Shown: positions 1 to 8,690, numbered from the stretch's first letter. The stretch: 64,000 nt of DNA from Vibrio sp. YMD68 (GCF_029958905.1 NZ_CP124614.1:744001-808000), one strand, 5' to 3'. The notes: generated from the sequence alone by a model not told the origin. Numbers and translations are program-made.

Positions 1-524
1 AAGGGCGTAAGCAAAAGACGAAGACACTGAATGTTAAAATCCCATCTGGTGTAGATACCGGAGATCGCATTCGTCTTTCAGGCGAAGGTGAAGCGGGAGA
101 TATGGGCGCACCGGCTGGTGACCTATATGTACAAGTACACGTAAAAGAACACAATATTTTTGAGCGTGATGGTAACAACCTTTACTGTGAAGTGCCGGTT
201 AGCTTTGCAATGGCCGCGCTTGGTGGTGAAGTTGAAGTTCCAACACTGGACGGTCGAGTTAACCTAAAAGTGCCAGAAGAGACGCAAACTGGTCGCATGT
301 TCCGTATGCGTGGCAAAGGCGTGAAAGGTGTTCGCGGCGGTGGTGTTGGTGATCTACTGGTTAAACTGGTCGTTGAGACACCAGTGAAATTAAGTTCACG
401 TCAAAAAGAGTTACTCAAAGAATTTGAAGAGTCTTGTGGTGGTGATGCGGCTAATAAGCATAAACCAAAATCTGAAGGCTTCTTTAATGGTGTTAAAAAG
501 TTCTTTGACGATCTGACAAGCTAA
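1..524 (+). CDS. dnaJ: Chaperone DnaJ, C-terminal part (5' end outside window)
   Basis: Hsp40 co-chaperone that delivers unfolded clients to DnaK and stimulates its ATPase in the cytoplasm. The open frame enters from the left edge (first full codon at base 3) and holds the substrate-binding C-terminal domain: residues reading [18 protein letters not shown], and the hydrophobic [10 protein letters not shown] segment typical of DnaJ, followed by the dimerisation tail. The J domain and zinc fingers lie upstream of the window. It ends with TAA and is followed by a hairpin terminator, so it is the last gene of its (presumably dnaK-dnaJ) operon. Family assignment is secure; only the C-terminal ~173 residues can be seen. 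Confidence 0.96.
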   Translation, partial: GRKQKTKTLNVKIPSGVDTGDRIRLSGEGEAGDMGAPAGDLYVQVHVKEHNIFERDGNNLYCEVPVSFAMAALGGEVEVPTLDGRVNLKVPEETQTGRMFRMRGKGVKGVRGGGVGDLLVKLVVETPVKLSSRQKELLKEFEESCGGDAANKHKPKSEGFFNGVKKFFDDLTS

Positions 525-542
525 GTAACGTGTTGAAAAGAA

Positions 543-572
543 AGGGTGTGCTAATCTAGCATGCCCTTTTTT
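543..572 (+). terminator. Rho-independent terminator of dnaJ
   Basis: Ten-base-pair stem (AGGGTGTGCT with AGCATGCCCT, two G-U pairs), five-base loop, then a run of Ts. It lies 19 bases after the dnaJ stop codon. Confidence 0.88.
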
Positions 573-652
573 ATGTCAATTTATCCTGCCTATTTACACT
601 AATCTTACGGCATTTTATTGTTTGAAGATTTAGCCGATATATTCATGCCTTT

Positions 653-698
653 CTTACCTGCATCACTCTTACCTGTATCACTCTTACCAACAATCACT
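653..698. repeat. 15-bp tandem repeat, about 3 copies
   Basis: Units CTTACCTGCATCACT and CTTACCTGTATCACT followed by a degraded third copy. The array sits at the 3' end of the minus-strand pilin gene and the last unit overlaps its stop codon. Confidence 0.75.
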
Positions 699-1112
699 CG
701 GGGCGGTTTCACCTTTCGCGTTAAGCGTCATCTTGTGGTCGCTTGATAGACAAGCATCGTTCGTTTGTCCTTTATCCGTTTGCGCTGTTGCCGTAATGGT
801 ATAGGTCGAGGTCGAGGAGCTAACGACTGAAAACAGGTACCGTTCACCACTACTCTCACAAACCGTGCAGGTCCCCGCCGAAATAATACTGCTCCAGCTA
901 TAAGTTCCCACATACCCTTCTTCAAGCAATAGTTGTATTCGCATCATATCCATTTTTGCTGCCGTTCTGTGCGCTTCGATTACATGAGAAGTGTAACTAG
1001 GGTAAGCGATCGCCGATAAGATGGCGATGATGGCAACTGTGAATAATAACTCGATCAGTGTCATCCCAACCTGTCGATTTTTGTATAGGTTACAGCTAAT
1101 TATTCGAATCAT
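684..1112 (-). CDS. pilE: Type IV pilin, PilE-like
   Basis: Prepilin of the type IV pilus/secretin-associated family, processed by the prepilin peptidase and assembled through the inner membrane. A 16-residue basic leader ends in QVG, followed by the mature N terminus MTLIELLFTVAIIAIL, which has the conserved Glu at position +5 and the hydrophobic helix. A C-terminal disulfide region ends in SDCW, as in PilE-type minor pilins. Length (142 aa) fits. It is divergent from the FimT-PilW-PilX-PilV operon, sharing a ~100-bp intergenic region. The symbol reflects family resemblance; whether it is a major or minor subunit is not shown. Confidence 0.85.
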   Translation of the reverse strand: MIRIISCNLYKNRQVGMTLIELLFTVAIIAILSAIAYPSYTSHVIEAHRTAAKMDMMRIQLLLEEGYVGTYSWSSIISAGTCTVCESSGERYLFSVVSSSTSTYTITATAQTDKGQTNDACLSSDHKMTLNAKGETAPSDCW

Positions 1113-1213
1113 TACGTGTTGTCCTTATATATTCTCCTCCTATTTTTGTTAGCTGCTAGCATCGATGCAAGTAAATTGATTTTTAAGCAAAAAGTTTTAG
1201 GGGGATTTGGGAA

Positions 1214-1723
1214 ATGACTCGCGGCTTTACTTTGTTGGAACTGGTAATAACGATGAGTGTTTGTGGTGTTGTCCTCGCTTTTGCTGCCCCAAACTTTAGC
1301 AAAATGATCGAAAGTAGCAAGATGCAACGTCTCGCCACAGAGCTAAACGGATTTTTGATTCAAGCGAGATCAGAGGCTGTGATGCGAAATGAAGCACTCT
1401 ATGCACATATATCTTTTCTTGAGGGGACGGAGAACGCGACCGGCACTTGGAGTATCGTATTAGCTGACTCCGATGATTTGAGTACCGCATATACGATTGC
1501 CCACTTTGATGGTAGCCCGTACAAAGGCATAAAGTTGACTCATACGTTCAGTTCTCAACAGGTCTCTTTTGAGGAAATTAGAGGTCGCCCTAAATCCGGC
1601 AGTTTTACTTTTCATCCCAAGTTAGACAGCACCAATAAAATGGCCATTAAAACGTCTAACCCACCAGGCAGAATAAGAGTTTGTGGCATTGAAGGGGACC
1701 GATATGGTTATAAAGCGTGCTAA
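1214..1723 (+). CDS. fimT: Minor pseudopilin, FimT/GspH family
   Basis: First gene of a four-gene pseudopilin operon. A very short leader (MTRG) precedes FTLLELVITM with Glu at +5 and a single hydrophobic helix (residues ~5-28); the C-terminal globular domain carries the GRPKSGSFTF stretch typical of GspH/FimT proteins. A Shine-Dalgarno-like AGGGGGA lies just before the start. FimT-type minor pilins prime pilus assembly, and some bind DNA during natural transformation. The basic C-terminal patch (RIRVCG) is compatible with DNA binding, but that is inference. It overlaps the next gene by 20 bases. Confidence 0.87.
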   Translation: MTRGFTLLELVITMSVCGVVLAFAAPNFSKMIESSKMQRLATELNGFLIQARSEAVMRNEALYAHISFLEGTENATGTWSIVLADSDDLSTAYTIAHFDGSPYKGIKLTHTFSSQQVSFEEIRGRPKSGSFTFHPKLDSTNKMAIKTSNPPGRIRVCGIEGDRYGYKAC

Positions 1724-2294
1724 AAATCAGCGGGGAAGCTTATTGCTTGAGTTGATGATTTCCTCGTCAATTACTCTGATCGCAATCATGGTTATAGGTT
1801 CGGTATTTATCAGCGGGCAGCGCATTGCAAAAGAGCGAAGTTTGGATCTATTGGTTCTGCAAAGTTTGATGACCACAACGTCAATGATACGAGCAGATAT
1901 ACAGCGTGCGGGTTTTGATGGGGGGCATGGACAATCAGTTAGATTGACAGGCGCTGAGGATACCATTGCGGTGAGTGGCAGCAGCATGGGGTTTGCTTAT
2001 TATCACTCAAAATCAGGCCAGTATCAGCATGTGAAATACACGTTGGATAATGGTTCATTGAAAGCATGTGAAAGAAAGCAGGCTGCGCTAGCGTCTTTAG
2101 CCGAGTTAACAGGGTGTACTCATCTACTTGATCAAAATATTCTAAACGTAGTGTCATTTGCGGTAACCACTACTCCACTTGTTACCAGTAGCGCTGAAAA
2201 CCTGTTTACTCATATTTACCTCGAAGCCGAACTGCACGATGGTCGATACAACCAGTCCATTTCTATGGGTATAAAGCAAAGGAATTGGCGATGA
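1704..2294 (+). CDS. pilW: Minor pilin, PilW-like
   Basis: Prepilin with leader MVIKRAKNQRG, cleavage after Gly, and mature start SLLLELMISSSITLIAIMVI, with Glu at +5. The remainder is a globular domain with several cysteines. I prefer the ATG at 1704 over the upstream GTG at 1683, because GAAGGGG lies seven bases before the ATG and the leader then has normal length. The end overlaps the next start as ATGA, suggesting translational coupling. PilW-type proteins belong to the pilus tip or priming complex with FimT, PilV and PilX. Confidence 0.82.
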   Translation: MVIKRAKNQRGSLLLELMISSSITLIAIMVIGSVFISGQRIAKERSLDLLVLQSLMTTTSMIRADIQRAGFDGGHGQSVRLTGAEDTIAVSGSSMGFAYYHSKSGQYQHVKYTLDNGSLKACERKQAALASLAELTGCTHLLDQNILNVVSFAVTTTPLVTSSAENLFTHIYLEAELHDGRYNQSISMGIKQRNWR

Positions 2295-3589
2295 GAAAAA
2301 ATCAACAAGGGGCGGCTGCGTTGGTCGTCACTGCACTGCTATTGGTTGGGGCGTTAGCGTTTGCACTCAGTTCTTATCGAGGTGTCTTTTATCAAATAAA
2401 GGTGGCTAACAACCAGATTGATGCTCGTATCGCTCACTGGCGAGCAGAAGGAGGGCTAGAGTGTGGATTTAGCGCTATCGTGCTAAACAACAACAGTGCC
2501 ATTCCGGCGAATTTAAACACGGTCTGTTCAGCGATGGGGTTAGCGCACCTTAAAGCTACAGATGATGATCCTGAACGGTTGTCGGCGAAATTTGGTCATC
2601 GAGAAGTGAATAAGAGTATCACGTTCTCTGGTGATTCAGGCTCTGGGGCGATTAAGTCGACATCGGATCTCATCATCTATGGCTCCACATTGGTCTCGCC
2701 TCCTGATCCTGGTGTCAGGAATAGTGATAACGAATATGAATGTATAGCGGTAGTCGTGAGTCATAGCTTATTGGCAAGTGCAGGTATATTGAACCATGGT
2801 GTGGGCTCGGCCATTCCCAAATCAAGCGTTGGATTTGATAACAGTTCTGATTGTGTAGGAAATCATAAAACAAGTACTTCTTTAAAGGCTGGAATATGGC
2901 GCGATGCTTCAAGCAATTATGTCTCGTTCAACGCAGGCAATGATCTTCAGCGTGATGAAACACTCAATCCATTTAAGGCTGAGTTTGATTTTGAACGTGG
3001 AGATTGGGAAAAGGTAAGGGACCATTCTGACTATGGTTTTATGTCTTACACAATGCTTGGGTCTGACGTAGATTGCGTTCAACAGTTTAAAGACGATTTG
3101 GTTCGAGGGCAGGCAAATAAAGTATGGATAGACGGAAGCTGTGAACTCAATCAAGCTGCAATTAATGAGATCACGGACATTCAAAGTGCTCATTCGGGAA
3201 CGTATTTATTCTTACTTGTCCACAATGGTGTGTTTGCGATTCGGGGATCTGGCTCAATAAAAGGTGTGATTTTCCACTTTAACGAGAACTTTCAACCCGA
3301 ACCGACGTATTGGGAGCGATTTTCAACGGAAACTGTTGCTGATCTTAATGCAAATTTTACCGTTCCGATTCAAACGGTCTATGGCGAGTCGACACTATTA
3401 ACCCCCAAGCATGCCACTTTCTTACAGTCTGGCTCATTCAAGTTCACTGGGGGGATGATGTTTGATACCCAAGGGCAGATGGCTCTGTTTTACGACTCAA
3501 TGAGGCTCCAATACAACAGTGATATTACATCGAGCTTTGTTTTCTCTACCAAACCGAAATGGAAAAAAGGATCCTGGAATGATCACTAA
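2291..3589 (+). CDS. Minor pilin, PilX/GspK-like
   Basis: Third pseudopilin of the operon. N terminus MRKNQQG then AAALVVTALLLVGALAFAL: a prepilin cleavage site followed by a hydrophobic helix that lacks the Glu at +5, a feature shared with GspK/PilX-type tip subunits. At about 432 residues it is long for a minor pilin, with a large cysteine-containing C-terminal domain I do not recognise in detail. The chosen ATG overlaps the previous stop (ATGA) and has AAAGGAA upstream. Position between PilW- and PilV-like genes supports a role at the pilus tip; a substrate- or surface-binding role for the large domain is speculative. Confidence 0.75.
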   Translation: MRKNQQGAAALVVTALLLVGALAFALSSYRGVFYQIKVANNQIDARIAHWRAEGGLECGFSAIVLNNNSAIPANLNTVCSAMGLAHLKATDDDPERLSAKFGHREVNKSITFSGDSGSGAIKSTSDLIIYGSTLVSPPDPGVRNSDNEYECIAVVVSHSLLASAGILNHGVGSAIPKSSVGFDNSSDCVGNHKTSTSLKAGIWRDASSNYVSFNAGNDLQRDETLNPFKAEFDFERGDWEKVRDHSDYGFMSYTMLGSDVDCVQQFKDDLVRGQANKVWIDGSCELNQAAINEITDIQSAHSGTYLFLLVHNGVFAIRGSGSIKGVIFHFNENFQPEPTYWERFSTETVADLNANFTVPIQTVYGESTLLTPKHATFLQSGSFKFTGGMMFDTQGQMALFYDSMRLQYNSDITSSFVFSTKPKWKKGSWNDH

Positions 3590-3992
3590 ACACCAAGGTT
3601 TTAGCTTGATAGAGGTCATGATTGCTTTTGTCCTCATTGGTATTTCGTCACTAGGTTTAGTGAAGTTACAAACGATGGTAGAGAGCCAGGCTGAAGAAGC
3701 AAAAAATCGCCTTGGTGCTTTGTACTTAATGGAAACAAAATTTGAGGGCTTTCGTCAGCGAGGCGTCTCTTCTGCGAGTCACTCTTATTCTTTTCACGAT
3801 GTGCATAATGAGTGCAATGCGATGGTTGAAAAGAGTGCCACCTCAGAGATTCAGCTGACCTGTGAATCAGAATTACTGCTTACGGACACCGTGAGTTCAA
3901 TCATCTTAAAAGCGTATTGGCTCGATAGATTTAATCAAAAAAAACAGCTTGAGCTAATAACCATGATTTCTAAATACAGTGAATTTGACTGA
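3579..3992 (+). CDS. pilV: Minor pilin, PilV-like
   Basis: Prepilin with leader MITKHQG and mature start FSLIEVMIAFVLIGISSLGL, with Glu at +5; the GLVKLQ motif just after the helix is typical of PilV. The upstream in-frame start at 3519 would give an implausible leader inside the previous gene, so the ATG at 3579 (AAGG upstream, 11-base overlap with the previous gene) is used. Last gene of the pseudopilin operon; the following ~290 bases carry no gene. Confidence 0.85.
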   Translation: MITKHQGFSLIEVMIAFVLIGISSLGLVKLQTMVESQAEEAKNRLGALYLMETKFEGFRQRGVSSASHSYSFHDVHNECNAMVEKSATSEIQLTCESELLLTDTVSSIILKAYWLDRFNQKKQLELITMISKYSEFD

Positions 3993-4215
3993 TTCATCTA
4001 AACCCCAACAATCCCACCTATAGGCAAAACAAATAGTGGGTTGCGGTGGTAATGATTCGTTCAATGTATGTCATAAGGGTATCAATTTTGTTTTTTTTGG
4101 TATGTGAGTTTGTGTTTATTATGTTGCACGTTAATGGTGTTTTTGCAAAACATGCCTCTGTTTAATAAAAACATTATGGAATCTTGTGCTTTTGTGGTGC
4201 GGATTTTATAGAATA

Positions 4216-4269
4216 TGTGGTGATATATAGACCAACAATATTATCTACAAAGGTCTAAAAGCAACCACA
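4216..4269 (+). other. Nested inverted repeats in leader of the first AbgT gene
   Basis: Two nested arm pairs lie directly before the ribosome-binding site: outer TGTGGT (4216-4221) with ACCACA (4264-4269), and inner TAGACC (4228-4233) with GGTCTA (4252-4257), around an AT-rich centre. The GGAG of the transporter gene follows at about 4281. This could be an RNA hairpin affecting translation or a DNA operator; nothing identifies the ligand or regulator. The rest of 3993-4288 holds no recognisable gene. Confidence 0.45.
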
Positions 4270-4288
4270 TCAAACAGACGGAGTTACC

Positions 4289-5848
4289 ATGAGTAACCAA
4301 GCAACACAACAAGCACCATTGCCGAAGCCGAAAGCTATGGATCGCTTTTTAAACGCTATCGAAACCGCGGGTAATAAAATACCTGATCCTGCTATTTTGT
4401 TTTTCTGGGCATTGGTTATTGTCTGGGTATCATCGGCATTATTGTCTAACGTATCTTTCGATCTTATTAACCCACGTACCGGCGATGCACTCGAAGTTAA
4501 TAACTTATTGACGGGTGAGGCTCTTGCTAGCTTTCTAGCGAACATGGTTACGACGTTTACTGGCTTTGCTCCTCTAGGTATCGTATTGGTTGCGATGCTG
4601 GGTGTGGGTGTGGCAGATTCTTCAGGCTTTATTCAAACCGGTCTTAAGAAAATGCTTAACTTTACGCCAGCTAAGCTTCTAACACCGATGCTAATTTTGG
4701 TTGCTATCGTATCTCATACAGCAGCTGATGCCGGTTATGTACTGGTTATCCCACTAGGCGGTATCATCTTCCATGCAGCGGGTCGTCACCCTCTAGCGGG
4801 TATTGCAGCAGCATTTGCTGGTGTGTCAGGTGGTTTTTCTGCAAACTTTATTCCTTCAGGTATCGACCCTCTATTAGCAGGTTTTACACAAACTGCAGCT
4901 CAAGTTCTTGATCCTGAATACATTATCAATCCATTAGCTAACATTTTCTTTACAGGATTATCTTCATTCCTAATCGTTGGTATCGGTTGGTGGGTAACAG
5001 AGAAAATCATTGAACCACGTCTTGCAAATACGCCTGTTGATGAAGATGCAGAAGAAGCCCCTGATCTGGGCACGTTCACTGAGATTGAATCTAAAGCATT
5101 CCGTTGGGCTGGCTGGGCAATGGTTGCGGGTATTGCAGCGCTCGTTTTCGCACTTATGCCTGAAGATTCTGCACTACGTTCTCCTGAAGGCGAGCTAACG
5201 GCATTCTCTGCACCTCTTATGCAGTCTATCGTGCCGCTGATCTTTGTTCTGTTTGTTATCCCAGGTATCGTCTATGGCCGAGTGTCGGGTAAGTTCAACA
5301 GCAATAACGATGTGATTAAGTCAATGTCAGAGACTATGTCTACAATGGGCGCTTACATTGTGATGTCGTTCTTCTGTGCACAGTTTCTTTCTGCATTTGG
5401 TCAATCCAACATCGGTACAATGCTTGCGCTTTACGGCGCTGAAGGCCTAAAAGCGATGGATCTTGCTGGTGAGGCGACAATCGTTGGTATGATTCTGCTT
5501 ACTGCGTTTGTTAACCTGCTCGTGGGCTCTGCATCGGCTAAGTGGGCGCTAATTGGTCCAATTCTGGTTCCAATGTTGATGGTTGTCGGGATTTCACCTG
5601 AGCTATCTCAAGCGGCTTACCGTGTGGGGGATTCTGTCTCTAATATCATTTCTCCACTGATGGTGTTCTTCCCACTTGTGGTTGTTTACTGCCAACGCTA
5701 TGTTAAGTCGACAGGCATTGGTACGTTAGCGGCTCTGATGATGCCGTTCTCTATTGCTATGCTGATCGGTTGGACTCTCTTCCTACTAGGTTACTGGGCT
5801 CTAGGCATCCCTCTAGGTATCAATGCACCTTACACTTACGCAATGTAA
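4289..5848 (+). CDS. abgT: AbgT-family transporter (first of two paralogs)
   Basis: Inner-membrane transporter of the AbgT family (p-aminobenzoyl-glutamate importers and sulfonamide/PABA exporters such as MtrF). 519 residues with many hydrophobic segments. Family signatures include TGFAPLGIVLVAMLGVG near residue 90, the hairpin region SHTAADAGYVLVIPL near 145, AGVSGGFSANF, and near 415 the conserved GSASAKWALIGPILVPML. The start has GGAGTTACC upstream. Monocistronic, with a terminator ~50 bases downstream. Substrate and direction of transport cannot be inferred. A close paralog lies at 18740-20326. Confidence 0.88.
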   Translation: MSNQATQQAPLPKPKAMDRFLNAIETAGNKIPDPAILFFWALVIVWVSSALLSNVSFDLINPRTGDALEVNNLLTGEALASFLANMVTTFTGFAPLGIVLVAMLGVGVADSSGFIQTGLKKMLNFTPAKLLTPMLILVAIVSHTAADAGYVLVIPLGGIIFHAAGRHPLAGIAAAFAGVSGGFSANFIPSGIDPLLAGFTQTAAQVLDPEYIINPLANIFFTGLSSFLIVGIGWWVTEKIIEPRLANTPVDEDAEEAPDLGTFTEIESKAFRWAGWAMVAGIAALVFALMPEDSALRSPEGELTAFSAPLMQSIVPLIFVLFVIPGIVYGRVSGKFNSNNDVIKSMSETMSTMGAYIVMSFFCAQFLSAFGQSNIGTMLALYGAEGLKAMDLAGEATIVGMILLTAFVNLLVGSASAKWALIGPILVPMLMVVGISPELSQAAYRVGDSVSNIISPLMVFFPLVVVYCQRYVKSTGIGTLAALMMPFSIAMLIGWTLFLLGYWALGIPLGINAPYTYAM

Positions 5849-5901
5849 GTGGTGCTAGAAGACCTAACTTAGATATGGGTCTTCAATAAAACCTTTATCT
5901 G

Positions 5902-5931
5902 AAGCCCGCGATAATTGTTGCGGGCTTTTTC
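5902..5931 (+). terminator. Terminator of first AbgT gene
   Basis: Stem AAGCCCGC/GCGGGCTT with a ten-base loop followed by a T run, 53 bases past the stop codon. Confidence 0.9.
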
Positions 5932-6010
5932 TTATCTGTGAAATCAAGGTACACTTCCGATCTGATTGTATATTTACACCCAATTGACGATTTTTACTTC
6001 GGAGTGTTTT

Positions 6011-6538
6011 GTGTCTGTTTCTCTATTTTCTTCTCAAGATGAATATTTTATGCGTCGAGCTCTAGAGCTAGCAGCGGTGGCAGAAAGTGAAGGAGAGGTA
6101 CCGATTGGCGCCGTTCTTGTAAGGGACGGGGAAATCATCTCAGAAGGCTGGAACCGCTCGATTGGTCAGCACGATGCTACCGCCCATGCAGAGGTTGAAG
6201 TCTTGCGAAAAGCGGGCAAAGTATTAGAGAATTATCGTCTGCTGGATACAACCTTGTATGTCACGTTGGAGCCATGTCCAATGTGTGCGGGTGCGCTTTT
6301 ACATAGCAGGGTCAAACGAGTCGTGTATGGTGCATCGGATCTCAAAGCAGGGGCTGCGGGTACTGTATTGGATCTTTTTCAAAGCCAGGCAGCGTATCAT
6401 TATGCAGAAGTGGAGCATGGGCTTCTTGAAGCAGAATGCAAAGCGGTGCTGCAAGCATTTTTTAAACGTCGACGTAAGGAAATAAAAGCAAAGAAACAGC
6501 AGATGAAACAGGAGTTAGAAGGCAAGCCAGATAAGTAG
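6011..6538 (+). CDS. tadA: tRNA-specific adenosine deaminase TadA
   Basis: Deaminates A34 to inosine in tRNA-Arg(ACG), allowing wobble decoding; cytoplasmic and essential in most bacteria. The zinc deaminase signature is complete: HAEVEVL supplies the zinc-binding His and catalytic Glu, and PCPMCAGAL the two zinc-binding Cys. I place the start at GTG 6011, six bases after GGAG, giving 175 residues; the longer frame from 5966 adds an unconserved tail. The C terminus is Lys-rich (KRRRKEIKAKKQQ), usual in gammaproteobacterial TadA. It stands alone between a terminator and a structured intergenic region. Confidence 0.93.
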   Translation: MSVSLFSSQDEYFMRRALELAAVAESEGEVPIGAVLVRDGEIISEGWNRSIGQHDATAHAEVEVLRKAGKVLENYRLLDTTLYVTLEPCPMCAGALLHSRVKRVVYGASDLKAGAAGTVLDLFQSQAAYHYAEVEHGLLEAECKAVLQAFFKRRRKEIKAKKQQMKQELEGKPDK

Positions 6539-6620
6539 AAATGGGATTTAGCAAACACCCACATCTGAATACATTCACCGTGGTGTATTATATTGCTAAT
6601 GATAGATGTTTGCTGACTGT

Positions 6621-6755
6621 TTAATCCAAAAGTAGCTGGGTGTACGTGCGGTTGCGCCAAATGATTTTCTTTTTGTTATTGGCGAGCATGCGTTTTCTGC
6701 GATTTGCTGACACTGTTTTATTCAAACGTTTGGATTGCATTTTACGCTTCATCAT
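6621..6755 (-). CDS. Small basic protein, 44 residues, unknown function
   Basis: Too short for usual ORF cut-offs. The frame reads MMKRKMQSKRLNK at the N terminus, then SANRRKRMLANNKKK and a hydrophobic-tipped end (YTQLLLD). About 17 of 44 residues are Lys or Arg, with a single Trp in the middle. A strong Shine-Dalgarno, AAAGGAG, lies six bases before the ATG, and the double-ATG start resembles small ribosome- or RNA-associated proteins. I do not recognise the family. Composition suggests nucleic-acid or ribosome contact (inference). The overlapping plus-strand frame 6640-6921 lacks comparable signals. Confidence 0.62.
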   Translation of the reverse strand: MMKRKMQSKRLNKTVSANRRKRMLANNKKKIIWRNRTYTQLLLD

Positions 6756-7076
6756 AAAATACTCCTTTCTAAAGGTTCTTATTTTCGTTTTTCAAACACG
6801 TCGGTTTGAACCGTTCCATTCTAATTACTCACCCGTTATAAGAGTGAATTGTTACGGCAATATGAACGTGCTTGAACAAAGTAAGACATGCGGCTCATCT
6901 AAACAAAATTCAAGTACCTAGAAATTAAAGTACCTAGAAATTAACGAGTGTATCCGTTTGCTGTGCACTAGGGCTCTCGGATCAAAGTGAGCGTAAAGTG
7001 TGCAACAGCTCGACTACTCTTGCACACTGCTCGTGGTTATGGACTAAAGATAGTGCCTTTAAGATCAACCCGTCGA
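6756..7076. other. Intergenic region, no gene seen
   Basis: About 320 bases between the small basic protein gene and mltF. It holds the upstream region of the small gene, a direct duplication of a 16-base unit (6912-6943) and an inverted repeat TGTGCAA...TTGCACA near 6998-7025. No convincing promoter or RNA gene was identified. Confidence 0.5.
6912..6943. repeat. 16-bp direct tandem duplication
   Basis: Two exact adjacent copies of AAGTACCTAGAAATTA in non-coding sequence. Confidence 0.85.
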
Positions 7077-8690
7077 CTAATTAGTGGGTGATGCTTCACT
7101 TATTGAAGAGAGACTCTCACCAGACACCGCTACCCCTGCCGAAACTTCAGCTTCAGAAACCTTATCCTCAGCAACCTTATCTTCAGAAACCTTATCTTCA
7201 GAAACCTCAGGAGGTAACGGTTGGATAACAGTTAAATCATCCATGTTGGCCCCTATGTTTGAGGTATTCACTTGGTTGATATGGCCAATAATACTCTGAT
7301 AATACCGTCGTATATTCTCTACGTAGTTTCTCGCCTCATCACCTCGAGCAAACCCATAGTAAGTTTGGCTGTAGTATTTCTGTTTCCTAAGCAGCGGTAA
7401 ACGATCTTTTACATCCGCCCACGAATCTGGGTTTGCCCCTTGGCTTTTTGTTAAGCGTCTTGCGTCCATCACATGACCAAAGCCAACGTTGTATGAAGCT
7501 AGTGCAAACCAGATTTTTTCATGTTGAGGAATACTGTCAGGAATCCGACCCACCATTTTTCTTAGGTATTTTACGCCGCCATGGATGGATTGCTCAGGAT
7601 CTAGCCGATTGGTGACACCTACACTTTTCGCTGTTGGTAGCGTAAGCATCATCATGCCTCGCACCCCTGTTGGGGATCGAGCTGTCGGGTTCCAATGGGA
7701 TTCTTGATAAGCTAACGCTGCAATGAGGCGCCAGTCAAACTCTTCAGAGTATTTTTGAAAAAGAGGTGACCATTCGGGAAGTTTACTGTCCAAAGCGCGA
7801 ATGAAAGCCCGTGTATCAACATAATCAAAGCTGCCGATATGCCCGATGTATTTTTCTTCCAGTTCATCCAATCGCCCCGACTGTTTTATCGAGCCAAAGA
7901 ACTCGATCAGCAGCGCGTATAAGCTTTCATCTTGAGAGCGGTTAAGAAACCAAGAAATAGGCTGGTCTTCCGTCAGTTCAAAGGCAATGGCGACATCTGG
8001 GTAGATTCGCTGGGAAAGGGAAATTTCAATGGAGTCAGCAACAGTAAAGGGCAGGTCACCTTTAGATACCTGTTTCAGTACTTCATTAATATCTGCGTTA
8101 ATATTAACGGAGTAATCTAAGCCCTCGTGCTGCGCTTTCAACGTCTCTAGTGTATTAATGAAGTGTGAATCATCGACAACGCTGATGATGGATTTACCGT
8201 CATTTTTTTCAATGAGTGATGCCTGGCGGTCAAGGAGCTGTTCTAAGTTTCTAGGTCTCCACTGTCCTTTTTTATACACTAACTGTTGGCTGACATAGTA
8301 ATAAGCAGGCCCGGCTCTAAACTCTTCGAGGCGTCTTTCCGACTGACTTAATCCCGCCGCAATAATATCGATCTCACCATTTCTTAGCGCAGGGTAGAGG
8401 CTAGACATTCGATAAGCAGGTTTCATCTCTAGATTAACACCAAGCTCATTCGCAAATTCTCTGACCAGCTCGTAATCAAGCCCCGCAGGGCCATCCGGGC
8501 CAATATAGTAAGAAAGTTGATTGTTCAGTGTTCCAACACGCAACACGCCTCGGTCGAGAATTTGTTCCAATTCACTTTTGGGCTCAGATTCAATTTGGCA
8601 GCCTGCGAGAATCAACGAAGCAAAAATATACATCGCAGTCAGTTTTAATTTTGAGAGAGTATTATTTAACATTTTTAAATTCTCATACAT
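7077..8690 (-). CDS. mltF: Membrane-bound lytic murein transglycosylase F
   Basis: Cleaves the MurNAc-GlcNAc bond of peptidoglycan with formation of 1,6-anhydro ends, anchored to the outer membrane. Layout: N-terminal signal with lipobox LAGC, a periplasmic solute-binding-like domain (residues ~45-290, beginning ILDRGVLRVGTL), then a family 1 lytic transglycosylase domain with the catalytic Glu in AYQESHWNP, and SPTGVRGMMML. The C terminus has a low-complexity tail made from a 15-bp repeat (7151-7210). Start is uncertain: Met1 (8690) or Met7 (8672); neither has a strong ribosome site. Divergent from purL. Confidence 0.93.
   Translation of the reverse strand: MYENLKMLNNTLSKLKLTAMYIFASLILAGCQIESEPKSELEQILDRGVLRVGTLNNQLSYYIGPDGPAGLDYELVREFANELGVNLEMKPAYRMSSLYPALRNGEIDIIAAGLSQSERRLEEFRAGPAYYYVSQQLVYKKGQWRPRNLEQLLDRQASLIEKNDGKSIISVVDDSHFINTLETLKAQHEGLDYSVNINADINEVLKQVSKGDLPFTVADSIEISLSQRIYPDVAIAFELTEDQPISWFLNRSQDESLYALLIEFFGSIKQSGRLDELEEKYIGHIGSFDYVDTRAFIRALDSKLPEWSPLFQKYSEEFDWRLIAALAYQESHWNPTARSPTGVRGMMMLTLPTAKSVGVTNRLDPEQSIHGGVKYLRKMVGRIPDSIPQHEKIWFALASYNVGFGHVMDARRLTKSQGANPDSWADVKDRLPLLRKQKYYSQTYYGFARGDEARNYVENIRRYYQSIIGHINQVNTSNIGANMDDLTVIQPLPPEVSEDKVSEDKVAEDKVSEAEVSAGVAVSGESLSSISEASPTN
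7151..7210. repeat. In-frame 15-bp tandem repeat in mltF, 4 copies
   Basis: Four adjacent units of the form CTTCAGAAACCTTAT (plus strand) encode repeats of DKVSE/DKVAE in the C-terminal tail of MltF. The period is a multiple of three, so copy-number change keeps the frame. Confidence 0.85.

Noticed and set aside
653..686. C-terminal extension of the PilE-like gene by frameshift (GKSD repeats)
   Set aside because: The normal SDCW ending of PilE is already present in the main frame; the repeat is downstream.
4005..4042. Terminator after the pilin operon (AATCCCAC/GTGGGTTG)
   Set aside because: Loop long and no T run follows; too weak to list.
6640..6921. 93-aa plus-strand ORF
   Set aside because: Antisense to the small basic protein gene, which has a far better ribosome-binding site.
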